Source of the DNA: Chloroflexota bacterium
GTDB taxonomy: Bacteria; Chloroflexota; UBA5177
Assembly: GCA_025966365.1 (NCBI GenBank)
Contig: JAICWV010000007.1
Coordinates: 1-51,098, forward strand
Direction of reading: 5' to 3'
Length of the DNA stretch: 51,098 nt
Shown here: in pieces, positions 32,509 through 40,283 of the stretch
Layout of the letters: each line of letters opens with the position of its first letter
How positions within the stretch are numbered: the stretch's first letter is position 1
Program-made: the position numbers and the translations under genes
Notes under the pieces: generated by a model
The model's input: only the letters and a program-made list of their open reading frames with translations
Told to the model about the DNA's origin: nothing
Databases searched by the model: none

Positions 32509-33567
32509 TCAGCGGCAGGGCTTCAGGGCCTTGAGGAACTGAAGTGCCTGCCGCAGTGACTTAACTGGGACGACGCGTATTGAGTGTGCTCCGGCACGGG
32601 CAGGCCCGACGTTGTCCGGTGTATCAGGGACCAGAAAGTACCGAGCACCGGCGTTTTCCGCCGCCACCACCTTCTGTCTGGCGCCGCCGATGGGCAGGAC
32701 GTTCCCGTTCCAGGTGATCTCGCCGGTACCGGCCACTTGACATCCCTTGGCCAGATCTCGCTGCTTCAGCCGCTGCACGATGGCGAGCGCAAACACCAGT
32801 CCGGCCGACGGTCCGCCGATATAGCCTGGATTGATCGAGATCTTTATCGGAAGCGCGATCTGGTTCTCACTGGCCACGCCGATGATCGCGGTCTTGCCGT
32901 TCTTCTTCGGAACGCCTTTGGTGGACCCGGTGGTCGGGATTCGAAAGGTACGTGTCCGTCCCTTCCGCCGGACTGTGACCTGCACCGTCTGACCAGGTCG
33001 GTGCTTCTTGATCAGGCGAGACACGTCCTCGGCTGAATTAACCGGATGACCGTCTACCGCGGAAATGATGTCGCCCGCCTTCAGAAACCGGCCGGCAGGA
33101 AGTGACGGGTCGACGAATATCACGCGCGGCCCTCCGGGTTTGAAGTGGAGTTTGTACCCGCGGGCCACTTCGAGAGCTGCCACTTCCGCTTTGGGAATGC
33201 TGTCGCTCATCATTTCGGCATTGAGCTGTATGTATTGCTCATTGGAGAGATTTCCGGCCACCGCCTGGGCGGGATAGAGATCAACATTGGGCTGCAGCTT
33301 CCAATAGAGCTCTTCGAGAAGGTGGTCCACGGGCGCCACGGTCACGTCCACCATGTACAGAGTGCCCGCCCCACGAACCGGTGGATGGCCCTGTACCTTC
33401 ACTTTTGGCCCGACCGGAATGGCGCTTCCGGGCGCGAGCGCATACTGGTGCGCGGGCAGGATCTCCAGGATCACCGCGGCCAGTGCAATAACAACGAGCA
33501 CCCCTGTTCCGATCTGGCTCCAGGGAACCCGGCGTCTCACAGGGTTCTCGTCAGCTTGCCGGGACAT
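32509..33567 (-). CDS. Membrane-anchored PDZ/Lon-like (S16) serine protease, YlbL family
   Basis: 352 residues. N-terminal membrane span (about 20-42), an extracytoplasmic region, a PDZ domain (about 150-220; DPSLPAGRFLKAGDIISAVDG) and a C-terminal Lon protease domain with Ser254 in GGPSAGL and Lys299 in ARQKVVAAENAGA, 45 apart as expected for the Ser-Lys dyad. YlbL-type proteases degrade cell-division inhibitors after DNA damage in Bacillus and Caulobacter relatives. ATG 33567 follows a GGGGG-containing site and overlaps the uvrD stop by 17 nt. Coupling to a DNA-repair helicase fits a DNA-damage role. Confidence 0.92.
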   Translation of the reverse strand: MSRQADENPVRRRVPWSQIGTGVLVVIALAAVILEILPAHQYALAPGSAIPVGPKVKVQGHPPVRGAGTLYMVDVTVAPVDHLLEELYWKLQPNVDLYPAQAVAGNLSNEQYIQLNAEMMSDSIPKAEVAALEVARGYKLHFKPGGPRVIFVDPSLPAGRFLKAGDIISAVDGHPVNSAEDVSRLIKKHRPGQTVQVTVRRKGRTRTFRIPTTGSTKGVPKKNGKTAIIGVASENQIALPIKISINPGYIGGPSAGLVFALAIVQRLKQRDLAKGCQVAGTGEITWNGNVLPIGGARQKVVAAENAGARYFLVPDTPDNVGPARAGAHSIRVVPVKSLRQALQFLKALKPCR

Positions 33568-35626
33568 CTGCACCCCCGCCTTGCCGCCGGATGAGGGGCG
33601 CGTGGCAGAGCTGAAGCCGCCGCGTGCCTGTCTCGAATTCAACCGTGACCAGAGTGTCTCGGCCGCTCCCTTCCACGTTCCTGACCACCCCGTTTCGCCA
33701 CCGCGGGTGCGTCACCGCGTCGCCCACGGCCGCGGAAGTCAGCCGCGGCCGTGCTTGACGTTTCGGTGACGCTCTCATGGTCATCAGCTCCGCCGTTACC
33801 TCCCCGATAAATCGGCTCGGATGCCCGATCGAGTTGTTGCCCGAGAGCAAACGTGCATGGGCGTACGAGAGGAAGAGTCGTCGCATGGCGCGAGTCATGC
33901 CCACATAGCACAATCTCCGCTCTTCTTCGACGTCGGCGTCCCGGTCGATCGATCGCCGGTGAGGCAGCAGGCCCTCTTCCACGCCCGTGATAAAGACGGC
34001 CGGAAATTCGAGGCCTTTGGCCGCGTGCAGCGTCATCAACGACACACCGTTCCTCGACACCTCGTGCGTCCCCAGAGAGACGCGATCCAGTAAATCGGGA
34101 AGCGTTGCCCGCGGACCCATTTCCACCACCAGCGACCGCAATTCGCCCAGATCCTCTACCGCTGCCTCCTGCTCAATCTCCGCATTCGATTCCAGCTCTG
34201 AGACGACGCGGGCGATAGATGCATTGACCAGGTCCATTAGTGGCCTCGAGCGGAGGCCTCTGAGCACATATACGGCGGCAGATACGTCGGCCAGACCTCT
34301 GGCCGCCGTACGGGATATGCCGGGAACCGGGGAGGCCATCACATCGATCAGCGATGCCCCGCAAGTCGACGCCTGCTCCCTTATGCGCTCCATGCTTCGC
34401 GGTCCGATGCCGCGCACGGCCGACGCGATCAGGGCTGCCGAAGCTTCGTCGTCTCCCCGCGACAGATGCAGATAGGCGATGGCCCGCCGGACCACCGGCC
34501 GCTCATAGAAGCGCCGGGCTCCCACCACGTGGTAGGGGATGCGGTGACGCAGCATAGCCTCTTCGATTGAACGGGATTGCACGTTCAATCGATACAGCAC
34601 CGCAATTCCGCCCGGCTCAATTCCCTGGCCCACCAGCGATTCCACCTCGCATGCTACCCACTCCGCCTCGTCGCGCTCGTCATCCGCGGCGTAACAGATG
34701 GGTCGCTCGCCGGCCGGGTTGGTGGTCCGCAGATCGCCCGCTATGTGCTCGCCGTTGTGGGAAATGAGCGACGACGCAACGCGCAAGATCCGCTTGCTCG
34801 ATCGATAGGACCGATCGAGACGAATGACGGTTGCGTCCGGAAACACATCGAGAAAACGCTTGACACTCCGACTGTCGGCCTGCCGCCACCCGTATATCGC
34901 CTGGTTGGCATCACCCACTGCCACCACGGTCCGCAGCGGGGGGGTCAGGAGCTCGATCAAGGTCTGCTGGATCGGATTCGTGTCCTGGAATTCGTCAATC
35001 AGTACTTCATCGTGGGCGCTGCGGCAGCGTTCGCGGATCGCCTCATCGCGAGCCAGAAGCCCCGCCGTCTGCACGACGAGATCGTCGAGGTCCAGAGCAT
35101 TGAGCGTCCGCAGTTTGCCATCGTAGGCGGCCCGGACAGCGCTGAGAATATCGGGATCCAGCCGGTAGCGCCGAGTGGCGTCCGCCAGCGTAGCTCCGTT
35201 CTTGAGCGCGCTCACGGCGGCCGGCAGGCGGCCGCGCTCTCCTGCCGGATAGTGCGCCGTGATGTCACGGAGAACGACCCGGGCCTCCGACGGGCTCAGG
35301 AGGCGAAAGGAGCGAGATATGTGCTCTGTCCCATACCGGCGCAAGATCGCGTTACAGGCCCAGTGGAAAGTGCCAATGTGAAGCACAGAGTCACCGCCGA
35401 TCAGGCCCTGCACCCGCGATTTCATCTCGGTCGCGGCCCGATTGGTGAACGTGATCGCGAGAAGTCGGTCCGGCGCAACCTCGCCGCCGGCAAGGCGCAG
35501 CGCGATGCGATGCGCAATCACACGGGTCTTGCCACTCCCCGGTCCCGCGGAGATAAGCAGAGGGCCATCCCCGTGCTCCACCGCGCGGCGTTGTTCTTCG
35601 TTGAGGTTCCCACGCGGATCCGTCAT
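33551..35626 (-). CDS. UvrD/PcrA-type superfamily 1 DNA helicase
   Basis: 691 residues, 3'-5' ATP-dependent helicase. Walker A GPGSGKT at 28-34, motif Ia ITFTNRAATEM, Walker B DEFQDTN, motif III VGDANQAIYGWR, motif IV LDRSYRSS, motif V VSLMTLHAAKGLEFPAVF, and VI RRLCYVGMTRA. The C-terminus has a short beta domain (GDAVTHPRWRNGVV) that in PcrA and UvrD contacts RNA polymerase. Works in nucleotide-excision and replication repair. First helicase gene of an operon with the Lon-like protease; a 121-aa hypothetical gene lies 49 nt upstream. Confidence 0.94.
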   Translation of the reverse strand: MTDPRGNLNEEQRRAVEHGDGPLLISAGPGSGKTRVIAHRIALRLAGGEVAPDRLLAITFTNRAATEMKSRVQGLIGGDSVLHIGTFHWACNAILRRYGTEHISRSFRLLSPSEARVVLRDITAHYPAGERGRLPAAVSALKNGATLADATRRYRLDPDILSAVRAAYDGKLRTLNALDLDDLVVQTAGLLARDEAIRERCRSAHDEVLIDEFQDTNPIQQTLIELLTPPLRTVVAVGDANQAIYGWRQADSRSVKRFLDVFPDATVIRLDRSYRSSKRILRVASSLISHNGEHIAGDLRTTNPAGERPICYAADDERDEAEWVACEVESLVGQGIEPGGIAVLYRLNVQSRSIEEAMLRHRIPYHVVGARRFYERPVVRRAIAYLHLSRGDDEASAALIASAVRGIGPRSMERIREQASTCGASLIDVMASPVPGISRTAARGLADVSAAVYVLRGLRSRPLMDLVNASIARVVSELESNAEIEQEAAVEDLGELRSLVVEMGPRATLPDLLDRVSLGTHEVSRNGVSLMTLHAAKGLEFPAVFITGVEEGLLPHRRSIDRDADVEEERRLCYVGMTRAMRRLFLSYAHARLLSGNNSIGHPSRFIGEVTAELMTMRASPKRQARPRLTSAAVGDAVTHPRWRNGVVRNVEGSGRDTLVTVEFETGTRRLQLCHAPLIRRQGGGADVPAS

Positions 35627-35675
35627 GGACGGAGGAGCAGCCTAGACAGCCGCGCCGGCACGTCTTCGCCGTGGC

Positions 35676-36041
35676 TCATCCGACGATGTGAACGTCCGCC
35701 TCGCGCCCGCGCGGCGCGACCAAGCTATCGAGAGTTTCAATGGCTGCGCGCAAGTCTTCGGCAAGCTCCCGCCAGAAACCGGGATCATCGGAGTCGAATC
35801 CGGTTTCCATTCCAATGGTGGCACGCTGCAAACCGCGCCACACTCCCTCACCCGGATACCCGGCGTCCGACAGGAGCCCCCGGGCATCCGTCACCATCTG
35901 TCGCAGCGTGCCGCGCTCCCGTACGGAGACAGTGCCGGGGCCGGCCAGAGCGTCGACAATCCTCAGTGCTTCCAGTCCTATATCGCGTATGCGGGTCCGC
36001 GCTTCATTGGTATCCATATGCTCATCACTTGCACTATTCAT
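35676..36041 (-). CDS. Hypothetical helical protein
   Basis: 121 residues, mostly predicted amphipathic helix and acidic (ARTRIRDIGLEALRIVDALA; FWRELAEDLRAAIETLDSLV). ATG 36041 is chosen, with ATG 36017 possible. The open frame upstream to 36314 is antisense to the VIT1-type gene and not used. A TACACT -10 at 36059-36064 lies upstream. Encoded 49 nt before uvrD on the same strand and probably in its operon. No family recognised. Confidence 0.65.
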   Translation of the reverse strand: MNSASDEHMDTNEARTRIRDIGLEALRIVDALAGPGTVSVRERGTLRQMVTDARGLLSDAGYPGEGVWRGLQRATIGMETGFDSDDPGFWRELAEDLRAAIETLDSLVAPRGREADVHIVG

Positions 36042-36058
36042 GCCTGGCTCTTGTACGA

Positions 36059-36093
36059 AGTGTACCCCAACAGGCGGGATCGCGGCGGATAAT
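36059..36093. promoter_or_regulatory. Divergent promoter pair (hypothetical/uvrD versus VIT1-type gene)
   Basis: Minus-strand TACACT (36059-36064) and plus-strand GATAAT (36088-36093), the latter only 5 nt before the ATG at 36099, so that transcript would be leaderless or nearly so. Confidence 0.45.
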
Positions 36094-36098
36094 AGTGC

Positions 36099-36797
36099 AT
36101 GTCCTGGCACACCACCGAAGAACAGCACCAGCATCCCCACGCCTACATAGGCGATGCAATCCTGGGTCTTAACGACGGGATCACGACCACGCTTGTCTTC
36201 GCACTGAGCGTATCCGGGGCATCGGGAATCCCTGGAACGGTGGTCTTGGCGGGCCTGGCTGAGATGTTCGCCGGCGGCGTCGCCATGTTTCTGGGCGGAT
36301 TCATGTCCGCCCAATCAGAGAAGGAGGCGGTCCAGCATCAGATCGCCGTGGAGCAGCACGAAATCGAGGTCGAGCCCGAGGAAGAACGCGAAGAGCTACG
36401 GCAAATTTATCGAGAGAAAGGGTTCTCCGGAGGGCAGCTGTCCAGCATCGTGGAACACCTGACCGGTGACAAGGAGCGGTGGCTCAACTCGTTGATCCGC
36501 GACGAGCTCCTGATACGCCCGGGTGAGCTGCGTAGCCCATGGCGAGTGGCGGCGGTAGTAGGCTTCTCGTTCGTCGTCGGCGCTTTGATTCCGCTCCTGC
36601 CCTTTATTGCGACTCTTCCCGACAGCTCGGTGATCGCTGCCGTTCTGTCGATCGGCGCGCTCTTCTTGACCGGCGCGCTCAAGTCTCGCTACAGCCACCG
36701 CACCTGGATTCGCAGCGGAGCCGAGATGGTTCTGGTCGGCATCCTTGGAACGGCCGCTGGACTGGTGATCGGAAAGATCCTTGCCTCCCGGTCTTAG
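36099..36797 (+). CDS. VIT1/CCC1-family iron/manganese transporter
   Basis: 232 residues with about five membrane spans. Span 1 has the family signature DAILGLNDGITTTLVFALSV, then EMFAGGVAMFLGGFMSAQSE, a cytoplasmic acidic helical domain (about 90-145, rich in Glu; metal binding in this family) and three C-terminal spans. Moves Fe2+ or Mn2+ out of the cytosol. An N-terminal His-rich start (EEQHQHPHAY) may bind metal. Nearly leaderless start after GATAAT. Monocistronic; convergent with a 61-aa gene. Confidence 0.9.
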   Translation: MSWHTTEEQHQHPHAYIGDAILGLNDGITTTLVFALSVSGASGIPGTVVLAGLAEMFAGGVAMFLGGFMSAQSEKEAVQHQIAVEQHEIEVEPEEEREELRQIYREKGFSGGQLSSIVEHLTGDKERWLNSLIRDELLIRPGELRSPWRVAAVVGFSFVVGALIPLLPFIATLPDSSVIAAVLSIGALFLTGALKSRYSHRTWIRSGAEMVLVGILGTAAGLVIGKILASRS

Positions 36798-36809
36798 CCG
36801 GTCTCGTAC

Positions 36810-36995
36810 TCAGGCGGCGTACAGCGATTCGTACTGAGTCAGGAGTTCGACGTATCCAACCAACCAGCGCTGGTAATCGGCACCCGTATCGCCCCGCTGC
36901 TCCATCTCGTAGAGCAACTGGGCGCCACGCTGCAACCTCTGCTCCAGCGTCTCAACGTCCGTCTCCAGAACCTCTGTTTCCCGAACCTGGATCAT
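36810..36995 (-). CDS. Hypothetical 61-residue helical protein
   Basis: Begins MIQVRETEVLETDVETLEQR and continues as an acidic, probably coiled-coil helix ending YVELLTQYESLYAA. The ATG at 36995 has GGAGG 5 nt upstream. A near-consensus sigma-70 promoter (37038-37066) precedes it by about 45 nt, so it is probably well transcribed. An upstream frame to 37037 overlaps the promoter and is not used. No family recognised. Confidence 0.72.
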   Translation of the reverse strand: MIQVRETEVLETDVETLEQRLQRGAQLLYEMEQRGDTGADYQRWLVGYVELLTQYESLYAA

Positions 36996-37037
36996 CTGTC
37001 CCTCCACGGAGCACCGCCATAGCGCGGCTCTAGCCAT

Positions 37038-37066
37038 ATTTTAGTACGGCCGTTCTAACTTGTCAA
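37038..37066 (-). promoter_or_regulatory. Near-consensus sigma-70 promoter, minus strand
   Basis: -35 TTGACA (37061-37066), exactly 17 bp, -10 TAAAAT (37038-37043). Drives the 61-aa gene. Best promoter match in the window. Confidence 0.75.
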
Positions 37067-37071
37067 TATCC

Positions 37072-37100
37072 TTGACGGTTTCCCTGCCTGGGTGTACCAT
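37072..37100 (+). promoter_or_regulatory. Sigma-70 promoter of the cupin gene
   Basis: -35 TTGACG (37072-37077), 17 bp, -10 TACCAT (37095-37100). Its -35 is only 5 bp from the -35 of the divergent promoter, so the two polymerases exclude one another. Confidence 0.65.
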
Positions 37101-37141
37101 AGCTCGACATCGGTGGTTCCGGTGCGAAAGGCGGACGGAGC

Positions 37142-37615
37142 GTGGAAATTTCAGGGATAGCGTCCTGTCTCCGCGAAGATGTGCGCTCTGACCTGGGGTA
37201 CGCTCGCGACTGCCCGTTCGGCTGTGTCGATGCCGGTCTGTACAGCGTCATTTACTTCCAGCCGGGACAGGCAATGCGTCCGCACCGTCATCTGGATTCT
37301 GACGAGTACTTCACCGCACTTCGCGGCAATGCCGAGATGTACGTCAACGGTCGAATGGTTCCACTTCCAGAGGGACAAACCTTCCTGCGTCGTCGCGGCG
37401 TGCTGCATGCCATTCGCAACCCTGGCTCCGAGGTGCTGGTCGTACAAAGCTTCCAATCACCTATACCTGCTGAAAAGATGACACGGTGGGAGTCGGTGCC
37501 CGACTGGGGCGAGGAGCCAGCCGGTGGGTGCCCCCGGTGCTGGTGCGGCCAGATCGAGGGCGGGCGCTGCGACAATTGCAACGCGCGCACCTGCCGGAGT
37601 CGAAGAGCGGTCTGA
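37142..37615 (+). CDS. Cupin protein with C-terminal zinc-ribbon-like tail
   Basis: 157 residues. Cupin_2 barrel at about 35-110, with the metal-binding motif MRPHRHLDSDEYFTALRG (His pair and Glu) and a second-motif His in GVLHAIRNPG. The last 30 residues contain CPRCWCG and CDNCNARTC, a possible zinc knuckle unusual for a cupin. GTG start; GGCGGACGGAG upstream is a weak ribosome site. The cupin fold fits a sugar-phosphate, oxidase or sensor role. 94 nt upstream of the GH63 gene and possibly co-transcribed, which hints at sugar-related function. Confidence 0.82.
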   Translation: MEISGIASCLREDVRSDLGYARDCPFGCVDAGLYSVIYFQPGQAMRPHRHLDSDEYFTALRGNAEMYVNGRMVPLPEGQTFLRRRGVLHAIRNPGSEVLVVQSFQSPIPAEKMTRWESVPDWGEEPAGGCPRCWCGQIEGGRCDNCNARTCRSRRAV

Positions 37616-37709
37616 GCTGTCTCCTGCCTTCCCCCCGGCATGGCCCCTCGGGCAATAATCAGTCAGGGAGACGTTCGTTCCGATCCTGAATGCTCTCGGG
37701 AGGCTGAAG

Positions 37710-39035
37710 ATGATCGCGCACGAGCTAGAAGCGCTGGCCGAGAGCGGCAAGAAAGTGCTTGCGACAAACGACCTGGGCGGCTGGACCAAGCCTGCTCCGA
37801 GTCTGTACCCGCACCAGTGGAACTGGGATTCGTGCTTTATCGCGATTGGCCTGTCCCGGTACGACTTCGATCGAGCGTGCCGCGAGCTCGAGTCGCTCCT
37901 TCGCGGCCAGTGGGCAAACGGACTGGTTCCGCAGATCATCTTCAATCCGGCGGGCAAGGGTTACTTTCCCGGTCCCGATGTCTGGCAATCGGAGCGCTCG
38001 CCGGACGCACCCCGCGGGATTGAGACCTCCGGTATCACCCAGCCTCCCGTCCTGGCTACCGCGGCCCTGGCGATCTGGAGAAATGCGCCCCAGGGACGCA
38101 AGCAGGATGCCCTCAACTTCCTGAAGAGGATGTATCCGCACCTATTCCGCTACCACCAGTTTTTCTATGACCTGCGCAACCCGGACGGCGACGGACTGAT
38201 CGTGGTCGTGCATCCGTGGGAGTCGGGCACGGACAACTCGCCCCGCTACCTGGAAGCAGGTAATCGGGTCCACCTCGCCTACACGCCGCACTACAACCGC
38301 CTGGACACGCAGCACGTCTCGGCCGCGAACCGGCCGACCGACAAGGACTACGACCTATTCGTATACCTGCTGGAATTGATGCGAGAAGACAACTGGGATC
38401 AGAAGGCCTACCTGAAGCATGCGCCGCTGCAAGTCCAGGACGTCCTCTTCAACTCCGTGCTCTGCCGTGCCAACCTCGATCTCGCCGCCATCGCTGAACA
38501 GGTCGGCGAGGACCCGGCGCAGCCGCGCGCGTGGTACCAGGCCACGAAATCTGCCGTCAATGCCCGATGCTGGGACCAGAGCGACGGCATGTACTTCGAC
38601 TACGACCGGGTAGCGGGTGAGCTCATCAAGATCGACACCGTGTCCGGCCTCAACACCCTCTACGGCGGGGTGGCGACAGAGGAGCGAGCCCGGCGCTTGA
38701 CCGAGATTCACCTGCTCAACCCAAGACTCTTCTGGCCCGCCGCCGGGTACCCCGTACCGACCACCGCTCTCAGCTCCTCGTGGTTTAACCCCGAGAATTA
38801 CTGGCTGGGGCCGGTGTGGGTCGGCATCAATTGGATGCTGGCTCGAGGGCTAACGTCGTACAGCCGACTTGACCTCGCCGCTATCCTCTCCACCCGCACC
38901 CTGGACCTCGTTTCTCGCGGCGGCTTTCGAGAGTACTTCAACCCCTATACGGGCGCCGGATACGGAACCGACAATTTCAGCTGGGCAGCGGCGCTGACGA
39001 TCGACCTCGTGGCCGAGATAGGTGATTCTGTCTAA
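37710..39035 (+). CDS. GH63-family glycosidase, mannosylglycerate/glucosylglycerate-hydrolase-like
   Basis: 441 residues, an (alpha/alpha)6-barrel. The PHQWNWDSCFIAIGL segment (D40), HPWESGTDNSPRY (D175) and GGFREYFNPYTG (E408) correspond in order and spacing to the substrate-binding and catalytic Asp/Glu of bacterial mannosylglycerate and glucosylglycerate hydrolases, which release the sugar from these compatible solutes. Length fits that subgroup, not the larger processing glucosidase. GGGAGG 6 nt before the ATG. Exact substrate unproven. Confidence 0.85.
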   Translation: MIAHELEALAESGKKVLATNDLGGWTKPAPSLYPHQWNWDSCFIAIGLSRYDFDRACRELESLLRGQWANGLVPQIIFNPAGKGYFPGPDVWQSERSPDAPRGIETSGITQPPVLATAALAIWRNAPQGRKQDALNFLKRMYPHLFRYHQFFYDLRNPDGDGLIVVVHPWESGTDNSPRYLEAGNRVHLAYTPHYNRLDTQHVSAANRPTDKDYDLFVYLLELMREDNWDQKAYLKHAPLQVQDVLFNSVLCRANLDLAAIAEQVGEDPAQPRAWYQATKSAVNARCWDQSDGMYFDYDRVAGELIKIDTVSGLNTLYGGVATEERARRLTEIHLLNPRLFWPAAGYPVPTTALSSSWFNPENYWLGPVWVGINWMLARGLTSYSRLDLAAILSTRTLDLVSRGGFREYFNPYTGAGYGTDNFSWAAALTIDLVAEIGDSV

Positions 39036-39038
39036 TTC

Positions 39039-40034
39039 CTAACCGTGGGTCACAATCTTCCAGGCGATGTACGCGACGTATACAAGCGCGATTGCCGCTC
39101 CTCCCCAGCGTCCGATGACCTTGTTCCGCCCGAAGAAACGAATATCGCCCAACAGGAGAAAGGTCACGACCACTCCATAGATGTTGAGGAAGTAGAGGTC
39201 ATGCAAGCCAGGGGTGGGTAGCCGCACTCCGCGGATGAGAGCAGGCAGACCCAGGGCCAGGCAGATGTTGAAGACGTTGCTCCCGAAGACGTTGCCAAGC
39301 ACCAGGTCCACCTCGCCGCGGCGCGCTGCCTGGACCGAGGTGGCGATTTCCGGGATAGACGTTCCGATGCCGATGACGGTAGCGCTGATGATGTACTCGT
39401 CTACGCCGGCACCCCGGGCGATGGCACTCACGGATTGGACTAGCGCCTCTGCCGCGATCACGAGGACGATCACGGCACCCCCGGCCTGGAGTGCGTTCCG
39501 GGAGGCACGGGAGGCGCTGTGGCCTGTCCCGTCGTTTTGCCGCCCGGCCGCACGCTCTCGCGAAGCGTACTGGTACACGAGAACCATGACGAGAACGAAG
39601 CACGCGGTGAGGACGCCGCCTTCCTGTCTGGTGATGACACGGTCCAGGGCGAAGCCCATGAGCATGGTGGTGATAGCGAAGTACAGAAGAATCTCGCGCT
39701 CGATGACGAGCGTCCTGGTCCGGATGGCAGTGATAAAGGCAGCAATGCCAAGCCCGAAGCCGATATTCACCAGGTTAGAGCCCAGTACATTGCCGACAAC
39801 GACCGCGTTGTCACCTCCGGAAAGCGTGACCGCCATATTGACGGCAAGCTCGGCCAGCGACGTGCTCATCGCGACCAACGTGGTCCCGATGATCAGCGGA
39901 CTCACCCCATAAGCATGCGCCGTGTCCACGGCCCGTGAGATGGCAAAGTCCGCAGACACAACCAGGACGGTCAGACTCGCAAGAGTTATGAGAATGTCAA
40001 GGGCTACCGGCAAGCCGTCGAAGAACGACTCCAT
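39039..40034 (-). CDS. Calcium/sodium antiporter family protein (YrbG-like)
   Basis: 331 residues, about ten membrane spans in two inverted halves. The alpha repeats are visible as STSLAELAVNMAV with GNVLGSNLVNIGFGL in the first half and GTSIPEIATSV with GNVFGSNVFNICLAL in the second; the Glu in each is the cation ligand. A polar loop (about 160-185) separates the halves. Exchanges Ca2+ for Na+ or H+. Lies 3 nt after the stop of a 64-aa KOW-like gene, so the two form an operon; stops 3 bp from the convergent GH63 gene. Confidence 0.93.
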   Translation of the reverse strand: MESFFDGLPVALDILITLASLTVLVVSADFAISRAVDTAHAYGVSPLIIGTTLVAMSTSLAELAVNMAVTLSGGDNAVVVGNVLGSNLVNIGFGLGIAAFITAIRTRTLVIEREILLYFAITTMLMGFALDRVITRQEGGVLTACFVLVMVLVYQYASRERAAGRQNDGTGHSASRASRNALQAGGAVIVLVIAAEALVQSVSAIARGAGVDEYIISATVIGIGTSIPEIATSVQAARRGEVDLVLGNVFGSNVFNICLALGLPALIRGVRLPTPGLHDLYFLNIYGVVVTFLLLGDIRFFGRNKVIGRWGGAAIALVYVAYIAWKIVTHG

Positions 40035-40037
40035 CCG

Positions 40038-40232
40038 TTAACCGGGCGGCCGGCTCGGAGGCGCCTCGGGGTGAAGCAGATCCAGAGGGTAGGTGGTCAT
40101 CCAGCCGGTATCCAGCCGCACCACCGCGGCCGGACGTCCGCCGGGCAACGTGGTGATCTCGGTCACGCGCCCGCGAAACTCGCGGCGATCTGGTGTGTGC
40201 ACGACAACTCGTTCCCCGACCTGAGGTGTCAC
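40038..40232 (-). CDS. Small SH3/KOW-like beta-barrel protein
   Basis: 64 residues, predicted mostly beta: VGERVVVHTPDRREFRGRVT is typical of a small barrel that binds nucleic acid or a peptide, and the C-terminal part is Pro-rich. GTG start with a GGGGAGGAAGGGG run just upstream. Leads the antiporter operon. Function unknown. Confidence 0.72.
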   Translation of the reverse strand: MTPQVGERVVVHTPDRREFRGRVTEITTLPGGRPAAVVRLDTGWMTTYPLDLLHPEAPPSRPPG

Positions 40233-40253
40233 CGCCCCTTCCTCCCCGCCATC

Positions 40254-40263
40254 CTAATACACT
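40254..40263. promoter_or_regulatory. Overlapping bidirectional -10 element
   Basis: CTAATACACT contains TATTAG on the minus strand (40254-40259) and TACACT on the plus strand (40258-40263). It serves the KOW/antiporter operon on one side and the CDF gene on the other, each about 20 nt away. Confidence 0.45.
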
Positions 40264-40283
40264 GGGTAGGAGCATTCGACACC

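Noticed and set aside
34577-36172. 531-codon plus-strand frame
   Set aside because: Antisense to uvrD and the 121-aa hypothetical gene; composition is Arg/Pro-rich as in shadow frames.
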